A stretch of DNA of 64,000 bases from Trichobilharzia szidati (Eukaryota; Platyhelminthes; Trematoda; Strigeidida; Schistosomatidae). The stretch is from assembly GCA_944472155.2 (NCBI GenBank), contig OX235271.1, positions 39,792,633-39,856,632 of the forward strand, in the 5' to 3' direction. Below are positions 41,641 through 52,826 of this stretch, piece after piece. Numbering within the stretch: position 1 is the stretch's first letter; every line of letters begins with the position of its first letter. Under the pieces are notes generated by a model, which was given only the letters and a program-made list of their open reading frames with translations, did not search any database and had not been told where the DNA came from. A program made the translations under genes and the position numbers.

Positions 41641-42659
41641 CGCCTTAACGACACTAAGACGAAACAAAACTCACGAAATGAGCCGGATGTCATATCATTT
41701 GACTTTGATGTTTCTCGCCAACTGCAAACAACCTAGGACAGTTTCCATGCGAATATACAAAAAGTTTACGTACTTTGATTGATCACCTCAAAGATGGCAG
41801 TCATTGCTTTTATGTAGGTGAACATTCGAAGAGTTGAAAGAACAAAACCACAGGTATTCATGAGATTATTGGTATACAGAGGAAAGCCACAAGAATACTG
41901 TAGAGCCAGAGGTCGAGGTTGGATATTAGAGGTAATTAAAAAAACAACAGTAAGTCGAGCAGAAGTCAAACATTCAGCTGAGGAGTATTTGTAAATTAAA
42001 TTGACGAATATAAATAAACTAACTGGTCAAAGTTTGTGAATATTGTATATACTCATCCCGAAATTGTTTTAGGTTGTATTCAGTTGACAAGAACCGGCGA
42101 AATACAACACTTCAGTACTCTTATTCGCTAAGCTTCCGAGTCGAATATAGCCTTTCTACACCACATCTACACTTCATCTTGCTCTCCGCTATCCACTTCA
42201 GGTGGCTCCGCAACTGTCCGAAAGATCTCCACGCATCCTCAACTGATATCCTTCATTTTATCCTCGAGTACACGACCAACTCGTATCCCTTTCGAATTCA
42301 TGTCTATTTATGACTTGACGCATCCTCTCACACATCGGTCTCCTCAGAATGTGTCCTATCTATCTCCACTGCCTTCAGCAAATTTGGTAGGCAACAAGTC
42401 GTTGGTTGATTTGCTGCTAGCTAGAGTTCATTAGGTTGCTAATCCTTTCTTACCAGTCATCTGATCTTCAGTATTGAGCCAGTGAAAGGCAACCATTGAT
42501 AAACGTCTGTATTCTGTTCGAAACGCTCCTGATGATACACCAATTTCCTGAATCATATAGAAGAACCAACTCTTATTAGCCTGCTGAATTTTATGTTCTT
42601 ACCGTTTTCACCTTTGTTAAGAGAAAACATCCCATGAAGTTAATGACAGACTTCATTTG

Positions 42660-43417
42660 GTTGGATTTCCAACAAGTTGCAGACAATCATCAACAGCTGC
42701 TTCCCCTCGTCACTGAAGATCAAATGGTCAGAGATAGTCAACAACAGGAAAATCTATCGGAAAACTGACGAAGAGCCGACTGCTGAATAAACAAGTTGGA
42801 AAAAGTGGAGATGGATGGCGTATACGTTTCTGTCATGTGATCCACAACGGAAAACTCCGTGAAGCATGTTTTGAAGTGAATAGAAAGGTAACATAATCCT
42901 GTCGGCCTACTATCACCGACAGTATTCCTAACTGTTGTAGACTGGATTATGTGACACACCAAATCTGAGGAGCGCACAGAAAAGAAAACGGTGCACCAAT
43001 CAGAAGATGAGAAAATATGTATTCCGTCTGTGGGTGGTTCACGTTTATTGACACATAAACTTGAAGACTCGCAGGCGGAAACCAACAAACAAGCTGAAGA
43101 AGCTACCAGTGAAGAAACGACTACAGGTGAATATAGACAAGAAGCAGGTGATAAAGATAACCAACCAACAGCAACAACAACGACAGCAACAACCAGCACC
43201 AATCACCCTCAACAAGGAAAATTCAACAGAGGTTAATTCCTTCAATTATCCAGCCAGGGGGCACGGTCTCTACAACAGATGGACAGCACGGATGAAGACG
43301 AAAAAGTCAGTCAGACTCGGAAGGGCGGAATACACCTTCATCAATCTGAAATCAGTGTGGAAATCTTCTACTCTCCATCTCAGTATAAAGATCAAGAGTC
43401 GGATTTTCAACACAAAT
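42660..43417 (+). pseudogene. Non-LTR retrotransposon fragment, upstream of nested PLE
   Basis: 42,840-42,960 retains the RT block VIHNGKLREACFEV. 43,061-43,417 gives RRRKPTNKLKKLPVKKRLQV, a Gln-rich linker, RWTARMKTKKSVRLGRAEYT, FINLKSVWKSSTLHLSIKIK and RIFNTNVK. The element resumes at 46,238 after the PLE insertion. Confidence 0.75.
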
Positions 43418-43424
43418 GTCAAAC
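43418..43424. repeat. 7-bp target-site duplication, left copy
   Basis: GTCAAAC here and at 46,231-46,237, at the outer edges of the nested PLE. The uninterrupted paralogue at about 34,607 reads ATGTCAAGCCAGTCAG. Confidence 0.75.
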
Positions 43425-43697
43425 GAAAATGCAATTAACAAACACGTTAATATAGATGAAATATACCAACTTATAAAATGTAAATCAGGTGACCAGAAAG
43501 TTTACAATCCAAGTCAATAGAAAATGGTCAATACATATGTAAAGATGGTTATCAGGAGACGCAATTATATCACTCGTGAAGAAATTGAAATGATTTCACT
43601 TTATGCTAACTAAATATTGCGCTGAAGATGTTGTCCAGAAGGACGACGAAAGCTCCGCAACTAAACCAACCAGCTAAGAGAACATTATTACTTGCAA
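43425..43697 (+). repeat. PLE pseudo-LTR, 5' copy
   Basis: Nearly identical to 45,958-46,230, starting AAATGCAATTAACAAACACG and ending CTTGCAA. Differences are few (for example GAAAAT/GGAAAT at the start, CCAACCAGCTAAG/CCAATCAGCTCAG near the end). Confidence 0.9.
43622..43660 (+). ncRNA. Hammerhead-like motif in PLE pseudo-LTR
   Basis: CTGAAGA fits the core consensus CTGANGA. It is followed by one extra T, a 7-bp stem II (GTTGTCC / GGACGAC), then GAAA. GC..GC could give a minimal stem III, but the expected T before the cleavage base is A. PLE ribozymes with minimal stem III are known and may act as dimers. The copy at 46,155-46,193 is the same. Confidence 0.55.
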
Positions 43698-43769
43698 ATC
43701 ATCCACCTGAGCTATAAATCTCCTCTATTATTTCAAAATCCTACGAGCGTGATACGCTCCTGTGGTGTC

Positions 43770-46053
43770 GAAAATGTGAGACTTTTCTAAAAGGCAAGTT
43801 TCTACAGAACAACAATTCTTTCTGCATGAATGTCTCCGCCAACAGATCCTACCAACTAGTGTCAAATATAAACCACCAATTAACTGCCCTCTAGGCTGGA
43901 AATTATCCAAACAACATGGAAAGCAAATAGTGAAATTAATGATCATGGATGCACACAATTGGATTAAAAAATACCAGCACATGATTAGATTCCATAAAGA
44001 AAAGGTTGAACAGACTCTTAAGCCAGAACATCTGTCAACATTGAATACTGCCACTAAAATATTAAGCAAACGACACAAGGAACGAAGACGAGTCGTCCTC
44101 AAAGGAAAACTAGCTAAGATATCCAAACAACTATCTGGAGAAACTCTAAATGATTGTGTAGTAAATCTATCAAAACAACCATTATCAAAAGCAGAAGAAC
44201 AACGTCTTCAGAAAGGACTCAACTACAATACTGGTGACGCTTCAGTAACAGATTTCTGTGCTTCCTTAGAATCATCACTCAAACTATCAAAATTAAATGA
44301 CGAAGTACAAAAAGAAATTCGTCAATGTATCATGCCTATACTCAAACAGAAAAGACATCATTCCCAACTTCGCACAATGAGCAAAAGCATTGAGGAAAAT
44401 GAAGAATAGAAAAGATATAGTTATTCTACCGGCTGATAAAGGAAGAACAAAAGTAATCCTGGGCACAGAAGACTACATAAAGGAAGCAGAGGATTTACTC
44501 AAAGATAATAATGTATATCAACAGTTGACAAAAAACCCTATACAAACATTAGATAACAAAATCAGAAAAACATTAAATAAACTAACGAAATCAGGACAAA
44601 TTACAGAACAAGATCAATGGCGAATGAAATCTAACGGACCTATTTTACCTCGATTCTATGATAGACCGAAACTACACAAACCAAACATTCCCTTACGACC
44701 AAAAGTTTCGCTTCCAGGAACACCAACATGTAATCTATCTAAAGAACTTTTTAGGAAATTAAATTACCTAACAGAATCATGCGACCAGTCTATCAATTCG
44801 TCAATCCAATTTTTAGAGAAAATCTAAAAAGCATTCAAGTAGAAGACAATGAAATAATGGTGTCCTTTGATGTCACAGCATTATATACTTCAATTAGTTC
44901 AAAACTAGCAACAGAAACTATGCAACAATTACTCTTTAGTGATGAAAACGTAAACCGCAGTTATCAACTTGGATAGAACTCATAAAATTATGCCTTACAA
45001 CATACTTCCAATTCAACACTCAAATATATGAACAAATAAAAGGAACACCGATGGGATCGCCCATATCAGGTTTAATAGCTGAAGCCGTTATGCAAAGATT
45101 AGAATTAATAGCTCTACCTATAATTAAACCGAAAATCTGAGTACGTTACGTTGATGATACATTTGTAATAATTAAGAGAAATGATTTAGAATACGCCCAT
45201 AAATTAATAAACAACATATTTGAAGACATCAAATTCACAAGGAAAGAAGAATTAGATAACGAATTCCCATTTTTAGATGTCTTAATCAGGAGAACCAACA
45301 CAGGAGATTTAGAAACACAAGTATGTAGAAAATCAACGCACACAGATCAAATACTCAACTATACTAGCAATAATCCAATTACTCACAAAAGAAACTGTGT
45401 GCAGACATTGTTCAAAAGAGTTCAAACACGTTGTAGCACTCCAGAGTTGAAAAGAATGGAAGAAAAATCACTACAAACGGTCTTCAAAAAGAATGGTTAT
45501 CCACAAAATTTCATCAAAAGTGTTTGAAGTCAAATCGAAACACCAACAAAGAACCATCATCAAGGACCAGAAGAAAATTCATCCTACCATACATGAGCAA
45601 TATCTCTAAAATAACAGCTAGAATACTGAAACCGTTCGATATAGATATAGCACAAAAGCCAGTCAAATCGCCTAATTCGATATGATGCCAACCGAAATAT
45701 CCAACAGAAAAAAGGAGATAAAATTAATACCATTTACAAAATAAATTGTATGAACTGTAACAAGCATTACATCGGCCAAAGTGGGCGTTACCTTCAAATA
45801 AGAATACAAGAACAAAAATCAGCTGTGAAAAGACACGATATGTATCCTTTAATATCAACGCAATTATGGTCATTAATTTGACTGGGATAATGTCATAATC
45901 TAAGACAGAGGAAACACCAAAAGTGCCAGGGAATTCCTCGAAGCCTGGTACTCAAACGGAAATGCAATTAACAAACACGTTAATATAGATGAAATATACC
46001 AACTTATAAAATGTAAATCAGGTGACCAGAAAGTTTACAATCCAAGTCAATAG
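43770..46053 (+). pseudogene. PLE RT / GIY-YIG polyprotein, frameshifted
   Basis: N-terminus: FFLHECLRQQILPTSVKYKP, WKLSKQHGKQIVKLMIMDAH. RT1: ADKGRTKVILGTEDY at 44,430. RT2: FYDRPKLHKPNIPLRP. RT3: MVSFDVTALYTSI near 44,860. RT4: IKGTPMGSPISGLIAEAVM. RT5: VRYVDDTFVI at 45,142, directly preceded by TGA where PLEs have Trp. RT6: EFPFLDVLIRR. RT7: CRKSTHTDQILNYTS. GIY-YIG: IYKINCMNCNKHYIGQSGR near 45,750. C-terminus: EFLEAWYSNGNAINKHVNID, ending with TAG at 46,051 inside the 3' pseudo-LTR. At least four frameshifts and several stops. Unlike the 12.7-kb element it includes the N-terminal region, so it is close to full length. Confidence 0.85.
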
Positions 46054-46230
46054 AAAATGGTCAATACATATGTAAAGATGGTTATCAGGAGACGCAATTA
46101 TATCACTCGTGAAGAAATTGAAATGATTTCACTTTATGCTAACTAAATATTGCGCTGAAGATGTTGTCCAGAAGGACGACGAAAGCTCCGCAACTAAACC
46201 AATCAGCTCAGAGAACACTATTAATTGCAA
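45958..46230 (+). repeat. PLE pseudo-LTR, 3' copy
   Basis: Direct repeat of 43,425-43,697. Its first 96 bp encode the last residues of the PLE ORF. Hammerhead-like motif at 46,155-46,193. Confidence 0.9.
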
Positions 46231-47210
46231 GTCAAACACTTATTCCATATGGGTCAGAAACTTTCAATGTCCTCGACGAAAAGCATTTCCGATAAGTTGC
46301 AGACAATTATCAACAGCTTCCACCTTTCCTGTCTCCACACTGAAGATGAGATGTCCTGACAACAGGAATCATCAACAAGAAATTATGAGGATGAACAAAC
46401 CACGAGCCGATCTCTCAACAAAAATGTAGGACATAACGCAGATGGATTGGACACATACCACTGATGAGACCGTCGAACGACATCACACATCAGACCATCG
46501 CTCTAGCGGAACTCGAATGGGAAACGACGAGTGTGTTGTCGGTGCGAGAATGACATGAATGATATTGTGTGAGTTGGAGGAGGAGATGAGAGATGTGTGG
46601 GCGATCGTCGGCTTTTCTGAAGAGGAGAGAAGAAAATAGAAATCAGCATTACCATACGGATCAGAGACTTAGCGCAGCGTCATTTAAAGACGCCCTGAAC
46701 AAACTACAGACCTTCATCAATAGCTGTCTTCGCCCATTACTCAAGATCAGATGGCCGAAAACGATCAACAGCAGGGATCTCAGAAAACGAGCCAACCAGG
46801 AACCAGTTGTACAACAAATATGCAGGAAGAAATAGAGGTGGATTGACCATACTCTGGGAAAACCATCTAGTGACATCACACGCCAGACCATCACTCAATT
46901 TGGACCTGAACGGCAAGTGACAAGTTTATCGTCAGTGCGAGGGATATATGGAGGAGGTCAGTGAGGAGGAGATGATAGCATGTGGGCAGACGTGGAGCCA
47001 GGTGAAAACGGTGGCAGAGAACCGAATGCAATGGAGATATGAGGCTGAAGCCCTATGTCCCTCTAGGAACTAAAGAAAATAATAATGATCCTCAAAGATC
47101 GAATAACAACAAATTAGTTGGGTATCTCAACCAACTTTGTGATTATTTTACTCTTTCATCCTAGGCTGTATATAACTGCCCAGATGTTTTCATATCATTT
47201 TTTATGTTGC
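46231..47210 (+). pseudogene. Non-LTR retrotransposon 3' ends (two pieces)
   Basis: 46,231-46,630 continues the host interrupted by the PLE (CTTATTCCATATGGGTCAG, matching 34,625). 46,640-47,210 is a separate 3' end, nearly the same as 33,190-33,690 (FINSCLRPLLKIRWPKTINS) including the downstream TTAGTTGGGTATCTCAACC stretch. Confidence 0.75.
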
Positions 47211-47760
47211 TGAATTCCTATATTCTACTCAGAACCCAAGTGAATAACAAGAATCTTTTCGCTAATATCCGTTCTTCAACGTAGCATTTTATTTTCAATT
47301 ATTTATTTTCAAAAAGCTGAAGAATAATATCAAAATCCTAAAGTGTAATTGTAGACATTTTTATGAATTATCTGTAACTGAGAGATAACTACTTTTTTAA
47401 AATTACACATCGTCCATACACTTAATTGTTTCCGTTCAATATTTTTTTAAGTCTGAAACTGACAACAGTATGAAATAAGCAGAAATCAAAATTATTTCAA
47501 GAGTTTAACTTAAAATCGAAGTCTCAAAAGTATTATTACATTTCAAATCACCGAACTTAACACTTTTTAATGAATGAATTCTCTACCCGCTTTTTTTGAA
47601 AAAATTCTAACAAGTTTCTTATAAAAAAGAATAAATCAAAAATCATGGCTAAAATTGACAAGATAAGCAAGACAAAGAGATTAAATGGCGAAATCAACAC
47701 ATCTGGAAGTTGCATCTTTTAAATTGTAATATTTCACCGGGAAGATAAGAAATAGTGGGA
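47210..47760. other. Intergenic, nothing recognised
   Basis: AT-rich with homopolymer A and T runs. No frame or family repeat identified. Confidence 0.35.
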
Positions 47761-47764
47761 ATAT

Positions 47765-47920
47765 GACTAAATGGCTTGGCCTAGTAACCTGAAGGTTGTG
47801 GTTTCTGCCTTCGGTGGGATCATGGATGCGTACGGGTGAAGAGTTCCAGACTAGGACGAAAGAGCTATCCAACGTTCCTTAGTTTTCATTAGTCATTTAA
47901 CTGATTTCAATGGGTGATCA
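47765..47920 (+). repeat. Hammerhead SINE (second family)
   Basis: ACTAAATGGCTTGGCCTAGT head region, then GGGTGAAGAG core, stem II ending AGGAC, GAAA, GAGCTATCC at the cleavage position. The tail is diverged. Single copy in the palindrome 2 centre. Confidence 0.55.
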
Positions 47921-48079
47921 GACTTATTTTTATCCAATGACAGATAACAACCATTAATATTATAGATATAGAATTTGAGCACTGTGGTGGAATATATTTA
48001 CATAACAGAATAATTTTATTTGATGAACATCCTGCTTTATTAACCTTTATTGCTTGTTTTAAATCTCATGAATACCTGT

Positions 48080-48495
48080 GGTTTTGTTCTTTCAACTCTT
48101 CGAATGTTCACCTACATAAAAGTAATGACTGCCATCTTCGAAGTGATCAATTAAAGTACGTAAGCTTTTTGTATATTCGCATTGAAACTGTCCTAGGTTG
48201 TTTGCAGTTGGCGAGAAACATCAAAGTCAAATGATATCACATACGGCTCATTTCGTGAGTTTTGTTTCGTTTTAGTGTCGTTAAAGCGATATTCATTGGC
48301 AATGCTGAATCGCGATTTCCTGGATGCTTTCATTTATTATTCATTGGAGTCAACTGATAAAATCGCACGATGTTTATTTCACATCTTTTGACAACTGGTT
48401 CAACAGAAGTTAAATAGAAGTAACAGTGCCGAGAAACAGTTGTTTTCTATAAATTTTACTGACAGGACAAGACGTCCCACTCCGTTCAATACTGG
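48080..48495 (+). pseudogene. PLE N-terminal side, upstream of BEL/Pao insertion
   Basis: Plus-strand text from 48,080 is shared with the left arm up to 48,290. The rest leads into the ACTGG target site, beyond which the RT of the same PLE continues at 52,078 (WLVEILRPLKEKLS). Coding content before the insertion is too eroded to read with certainty. Confidence 0.45.
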
Positions 48496-48815
48496 TGTCA
48501 AGGGACTTAGCCCTAAGTTCCTATTGTAATGAAGACGTAGGCGATTGAACCGATAAATACTATGTATTACTTTCAACTTTAAATCCAAAACACCAGTATT
48601 CCTTGAACGAAATTATATTGTTTGGCAATTAAGGTGAAGACAACTACAAAGTCTACAAACAAATGTTAAGTACAAATGAAGTTATAAAGTACTTTTATTC
48701 GTGTTCTTTCCACCTTCTTCCAACTTGCACACGATCGTACTATTCGCGCCTTCGAGTTGCCACCGATGGCTGCCAGTTCCAATAAACAAACGTTCAATGT
48801 TCACGTCCACCGACA
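48496..48815 (-). repeat. BEL/Pao LTR, 3' copy
   Basis: Differs from the other LTR at few positions, for example CACCGACA here against CGTTGACA at the outer end. 320 bp in both. Confidence 0.9.
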
Positions 48816-49249
48816 CTCCCCGGCAAAAATGGTTCCATCCCTTTTTTCCACAGCGGCGGTAACCTTGAACTGAACTGCCTATGCGGGAACCTGGGCCAAT
48901 CGGGACTAGGCTAAAATTGTAAAAGCAAGACATAAAAGCCCAACACACAACAAGCATACCACATCACACCAACACGCTCTCCCCGGCGCATGGGATCTAC
49001 GCTCTCTGATGACAGTACCACCACTGAAATGGTTCACGGAGTATTGGTTGCTCCATTCCACTCTAGCCCAATCCTCTCCCCGGCGTATCCAATCGCGTTC
49101 ACTGACTCTAACACTACTCGATTCGTTCACAAGTTTAGAAGCGAATTCAGAAGTACTTACAAAAACGTTACAAGATGATTCACACAATGCGACAACTATA
49201 AAATTAACCGACAATCAGATGAATCGGAACCCACTGAATTACTCAACAC

Positions 49250-49630
49250 AAACATATGTATAATCAATATATCAAATGTTGTGGATTCTGCCTTGACGAG
49301 CTACCCTTGAAGAACTGTAGGACTTACAGCAGTACGCCTATATTCCTTCTCAGGTTAACGATCCAAGTGGAAGACGTCCGGACACAAACAAAATTAATCA
49401 ACAGATAGAAGAGGGATGATACCAATTCATTATATACAACATGAACATATGTACAAAATAATACACGAAGTACGATTGACTGCTCTTCGACGTACTACCC
49501 TTGAAGAATTGTAGGACTTACAGCAGTACGCCTACAACGCTTCTCAGGTTGACGCCCTCAAGTAGGAAAATCTTCAATGAGTTCATTTGCTGACCTTCTT
49601 TCATCATCTACATCCTCAACTCTGAATGGT
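49250..49630. repeat. Diverged tandem duplication inside BEL/Pao element
   Basis: TACCCTTGAAGAACTGTAGG at 49,302 and TACCCTTGAAGAATTGTAGG at 49,495, followed in both by ACTTACAGCAGTACGCCTA. Period about 193 bp. Confidence 0.75.
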
Positions 49631-49692
49631 AACACACCCATCACACTGTATCGTGGAATATAGATGATTAACAAACATACGACGTATCTGAC

Positions 49693-51549
49693 CTACGAAG
49701 TGAAGGCACAGAGTAATCTACACCAAAGATAATAGCATTCAAATAGTAGTTTGAAACCTGAAATGCCTTTATTCGTGCAAGTCAGTCTAACAGTTACCAC
49801 CTTGTACAAAGTTGGCTTATCGTCATTAAACTGGCCATTGACTTTCGTCTCTTCGAACGGACCGACACTAGCATAATCACTGCATAAGACACGTTGGTTC
49901 ATGGACGGCTCTTTTACTGCATATGACAACACCAACGATGACTGACTGACACCAGTTGAAGAACTTAGCGGTGCATCAGAAGCTGTCGCTGTTTGACCTT
50001 TAGAAGGTTGTATAACCGCAAGATTACCATCACTGCTATCTTTCATTATTAGCAACAGTTCAGCCTTAACTTCTGTCGATAGTTGGGCTACACTCGAATC
50101 ATTTATACTGACGGTTTCACTAGTATCCATACATTCTGCAACCGCATCTGTCTTTAATTCTGCTTCACGTTCAAGTTGTACAGAACCTTTAGTCAACTCA
50201 GTAGTAGTAGGCATTCCGCTAATCTCATTATGATCAGCCACAGACAAATGTTAACTATCATGACTATTGTCACAAATACCCACTTTACCGCCGTCTGTAT
50301 GATCGACTTCATCATTTTCAAACTCTTTAATAACAACCGTAGATGACTTAGGTTCTTCTTCATGAATCCTTAAAGTTTTAATTCCTTTAATCTGACTAGT
50401 AATACCTTGTAAACTTGTGGAATCAGAACTGAACATTGAAGCTGTAACCCTCTTCTTATGCACAAACTGCGGTGTCGTCTGAGACACGCTTTTCAACAAT
50501 GGATTACCAGTTACGACTACAGGCTTCTTCACCGCACCATTATCGACACACGATTCGGAGTCAGAACACGATGACGCTGACTTCACATTCAACTTGCCAC
50601 TAAACTTGCTCGTTGCTTCACAGTTCGCCTTTGTATGCACTTCTTGCAAACGGACGAAGCACAACCGTGTTTGTCTTGCAGCTTGTAACTTATCCGTTGG
50701 GGACGTCTCACCAAAGCTGTCACAATCATTAGGTTTACTATACACCATACAGCTTTCTCGATATCCACTACGCTGAGACCCCTTCGCCATAAATGATTGC
50801 ATTTTACTCTCTGATTTCTCTATTCCAGGGGTGTGATGCAGTATACTAGCAAACTTGCTCAAAGCTTGGTTGACACTGTCTTTCACCAGGCTAACAATGC
50901 CATCCAACCTGGGCTCTAAACCTTCCTCCTCTAGACGTGAACAAACCTTTATAAACTTCCTTTGTAGACGAACAGGTAATCTCTTGGCAACAGTCTCAAG
51001 CACGGAACTTGAGTTCAATTCATCTATGCAGCTAAGAGACATGAGTGTACTTCTATATACCATCAAATTATCCAAGAACTCTGCAAGTTCCTCTGGATTA
51101 TCATTCAAGTGTGATCCGTTACCTTTCACTGTCTCGAAAATACTACGGGATATCATATATGTTTTTCCAAACGTTTGACGTAGTATCTTCATTGCCTCAG
51201 GATATCCTTCGTTCGGGGGCATAAACTTGCAGCACTGTATGGCTCTTGCAGCCACACCAGTGCAATATCTCAACAAATACATTAACTTCATTTCATCATT
51301 TAATACAAAACCACTCAGCATGACCTCAAACTCTTTGATAAACTGTGAGTAGTTGGCTGGATTTCCATCGAAGTATCGCGGTTCAAACTTAGGCAATCTT
51401 AAGCCCTTACTATCACTTAACGGTGAAGCGTGAACATCAAACTCAACATGCTGAGCATCATACATATCATAACAATTAACAGGCAACTCATCGTTACTTA
51501 CTTTTTTGTCTGCTTCCATGGTGCCATGTCCCTTTCTTGACCCAGGCAT
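49693..51549 (-). pseudogene. BEL/Pao gag-like protein with one in-frame stop
   Basis: From ATG at 51,549 a 432-residue frame (MPGSRKGHGTMEADKKVSND..) carries the DUF1759-like gag block LRLPKFEPRYFDGNPANYSQ, FIKEFEVMLSG, MKLMYLLRYCTGVAARAIQC and EGYPEAMKILRQTFGK, as in BEL/Pao elements. A zinc-knuckle remnant reads CFVRLQEVHTKANC, where the second Cys is Arg and the usual Gly is Val, so RNA binding by this knuckle is probably lost. TAA at 50,251-50,253 interrupts the frame. The same frame continues to 49,693 with a Ser/Thr-rich 184-residue part ending in a hydrophobic, Cys-rich stretch. No protease, RT or integrase motif is visible. The stop could be a mutation or, less likely, a readthrough site. 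Confidence 0.8.
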
Positions 51550-51752
51550 TATCCAACGTCACCAAAGAATCCAAACTGCGTTGATAATCCTTGTCCAAAG
51601 AGAAGCTGGCTGCAGATCAAGTAAGTACACCCAAGATAGTCTCAGAAGGCGCTCCAAAAATCGACCAGATGAATGAAAACTGCCCCAGATGGAACTCCAG
51701 AAAACAAAAAGACAAATTAACTGTTCCAGAAGGCGGACAAAAGAATAAAAAC

Positions 51753-52072
51753 TGTCAAGGGACTTAGCCCTAAGTTCCTATTGTAATGAAGACGTAGGCG
51801 ATTGAACCGATAAATACTATGTATTGCTTTCAACTTTAAATCCAAAACACCAGTATTCCTTGAACGAAATTATATTGTTTGGCAATTAAGGTGAAGACAA
51901 CTACAAAGTCTACAAACAAATGTTAAGTACAAATGAAGTTATAAAGTACTTTTATTCGTGTTCTTTCCACCTTCTTCCAACTTGCACACGATCGTACTAT
52001 TCGCGCCTTCGAGTTGCCACCGATGGCTGCCAGTTCCAATAAACAAACGTTCAATGTTCACGTCCGTTGACA
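51753..52072 (-). repeat. BEL/Pao LTR, 5' copy
   Basis: 320 bp, with ends TGTCAACGG and CCTTGACA in sense. Followed downstream in sense by GTTTTTATTCTTTTGTCC; I could not assign a primer tRNA. Confidence 0.9.
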
Positions 52073-52680
52073 ACTGGGTATGATAGATTCCCCATATCAC
52101 TCAATCGCTTAATGGCTGGTGGAAATTCTGAGGCCGTTGAAAGAAAAGCTGTCAAGACACAGTCTCCGGGACACATTCGAATTTTTGACTCAGTTAAGAA
52201 TTTCAGCTTGGTAGACGAGAAAATGGTGTCCCTAGATATCGTTTCTCTCTTCACCGACGTCCAACTGACAGAAAGCATATGCTCTTTTTGTGACTTCATT
52301 TATTTTCAAAAGCATCGATGTTGGTTTACCGATCCATTATCTAAAAGAGCTATTACCACGAAGCACCTTCAATGTCTACTTAAGTTTCAACAACGAAGTA
52401 TACAAGCAAGTAAATGGAGTAGCAATCGGTTCTCCTCTAGGATCACTCTTGGCCGACAGCTTTATGGCTATCCTAGAAAACAAATTATCATTATCTATCG
52501 AATACCTCCATTTCTACAACAGATACATCCATGATAATTTCATTATTTGTCATGAGAATATTTATCTAGAAATCCTACTACAAACATTCGTAAACGGCCA
52601 CCCAGACATCAGTTTCACCTTGAAATGTGAGTTTAACTCAATATTATCTTTCCTTTATGTTCTATTGAGAAAATAGTGAA
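52073..52680 (+). pseudogene. PLE reverse transcriptase, catalytic motif lost
   Basis: Blocks in order: WLVEILRPLKEKLSRHSLRD, MVSLDIVSLFTDVQLTE (motif 3), then after a frameshift FNVYLSFNNEVYKQVNGVAI, GSPLGSLLADSFMAILE (motif 4) and FYNRYIHDNFIICHENIYLE (motif 5). YxDD reads YIHD, so the first catalytic Asp is His. HPDISFTLKCEFN and LSFLYVLLRK follow (motif 6, LPFLDVLI-like). Inactive. Confidence 0.85.
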
Positions 52681-52826
52681 GACTCTCTAAGAAAATCCGT
52701 CTACAAAATGCCCATATGGAACGGATATTTCATCGACTTTCAGAGTTGTATGCCTCTAAGCAGAGAGAGAAGTTTAATATGCTTTCCTTCCTCGAGGATC
52801 CGGAGGATTTTCACTGAGGGGTAAAT

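Larger units (their letters stand above)
34283..41863 (+). repeat. Palindrome 2, left arm
   Basis: Inverted partner of 48,067-59,610. Corresponding points include 35,390/58,450, 36,300/57,570, 38,490/55,480, 40,100/54,370, 40,760/53,680, 41,130/53,310 and 41,860/48,070. The divergence is clearly higher than in palindrome 1. Left-only insertions are the LTR/gag-like fragment, a SINE and a solo LTR. About 0.95 kb of PLE RT sequence is missing near 41,640. Confidence 0.85.
43425..46230 (+). mobile_element. Full-size PLE with direct pseudo-LTRs, nested
   Basis: The 2,806-bp element has direct 273-bp terminal repeats (43,425-43,697 and 45,958-46,230), a coding region between them, and 7-bp target duplications. 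Both repeats carry a hammerhead-like motif (43,622 and 46,155). The ORF C-terminus runs into the 3' repeat, as is usual for PLE pseudo-LTRs. The host sequence is a non-LTR retrotransposon 3' region, whose halves join across the insertion. Confidence 0.9.
41864..48066. other. Central spacer of palindrome 2
   Basis: 6.2 kb of sequence with no inverted partner. It contains possible minus-strand non-LTR debris at about 42,120-42,540, a non-LTR 3' region split by a nested PLE, a second non-LTR 3' end, and unassigned AT-rich sequence at 47,210-47,760. Confidence 0.75.
48496..52072 (-). mobile_element. Gag-only BEL/Pao LTR retrotransposon
   Basis: Two 320-bp LTRs (48,496-48,815 and 51,753-52,072) flank a 2.94-kb interior with a gag-type frame and no RT, RNase H or integrase. 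The 5-bp duplicated flanks are ACTGG (48,491-48,495 and 52,073-52,077). In sense orientation the LTR starts TGTC and ends TTGACA. A purine run, GCCGGGGAG, lies directly before the 3' LTR at 48,816-48,824 as polypurine tract. It would depend on a related full element for mobility. It is inserted in a PLE in the right palindrome arm only. Confidence 0.9.

Noticed and set aside
49693..51549. Host gene or retroviral envelope-bearing provirus
   Set aside because: The frame lies between two LTRs with a 5-bp target duplication and matches BEL/Pao gag features; no envelope-type frame is present.
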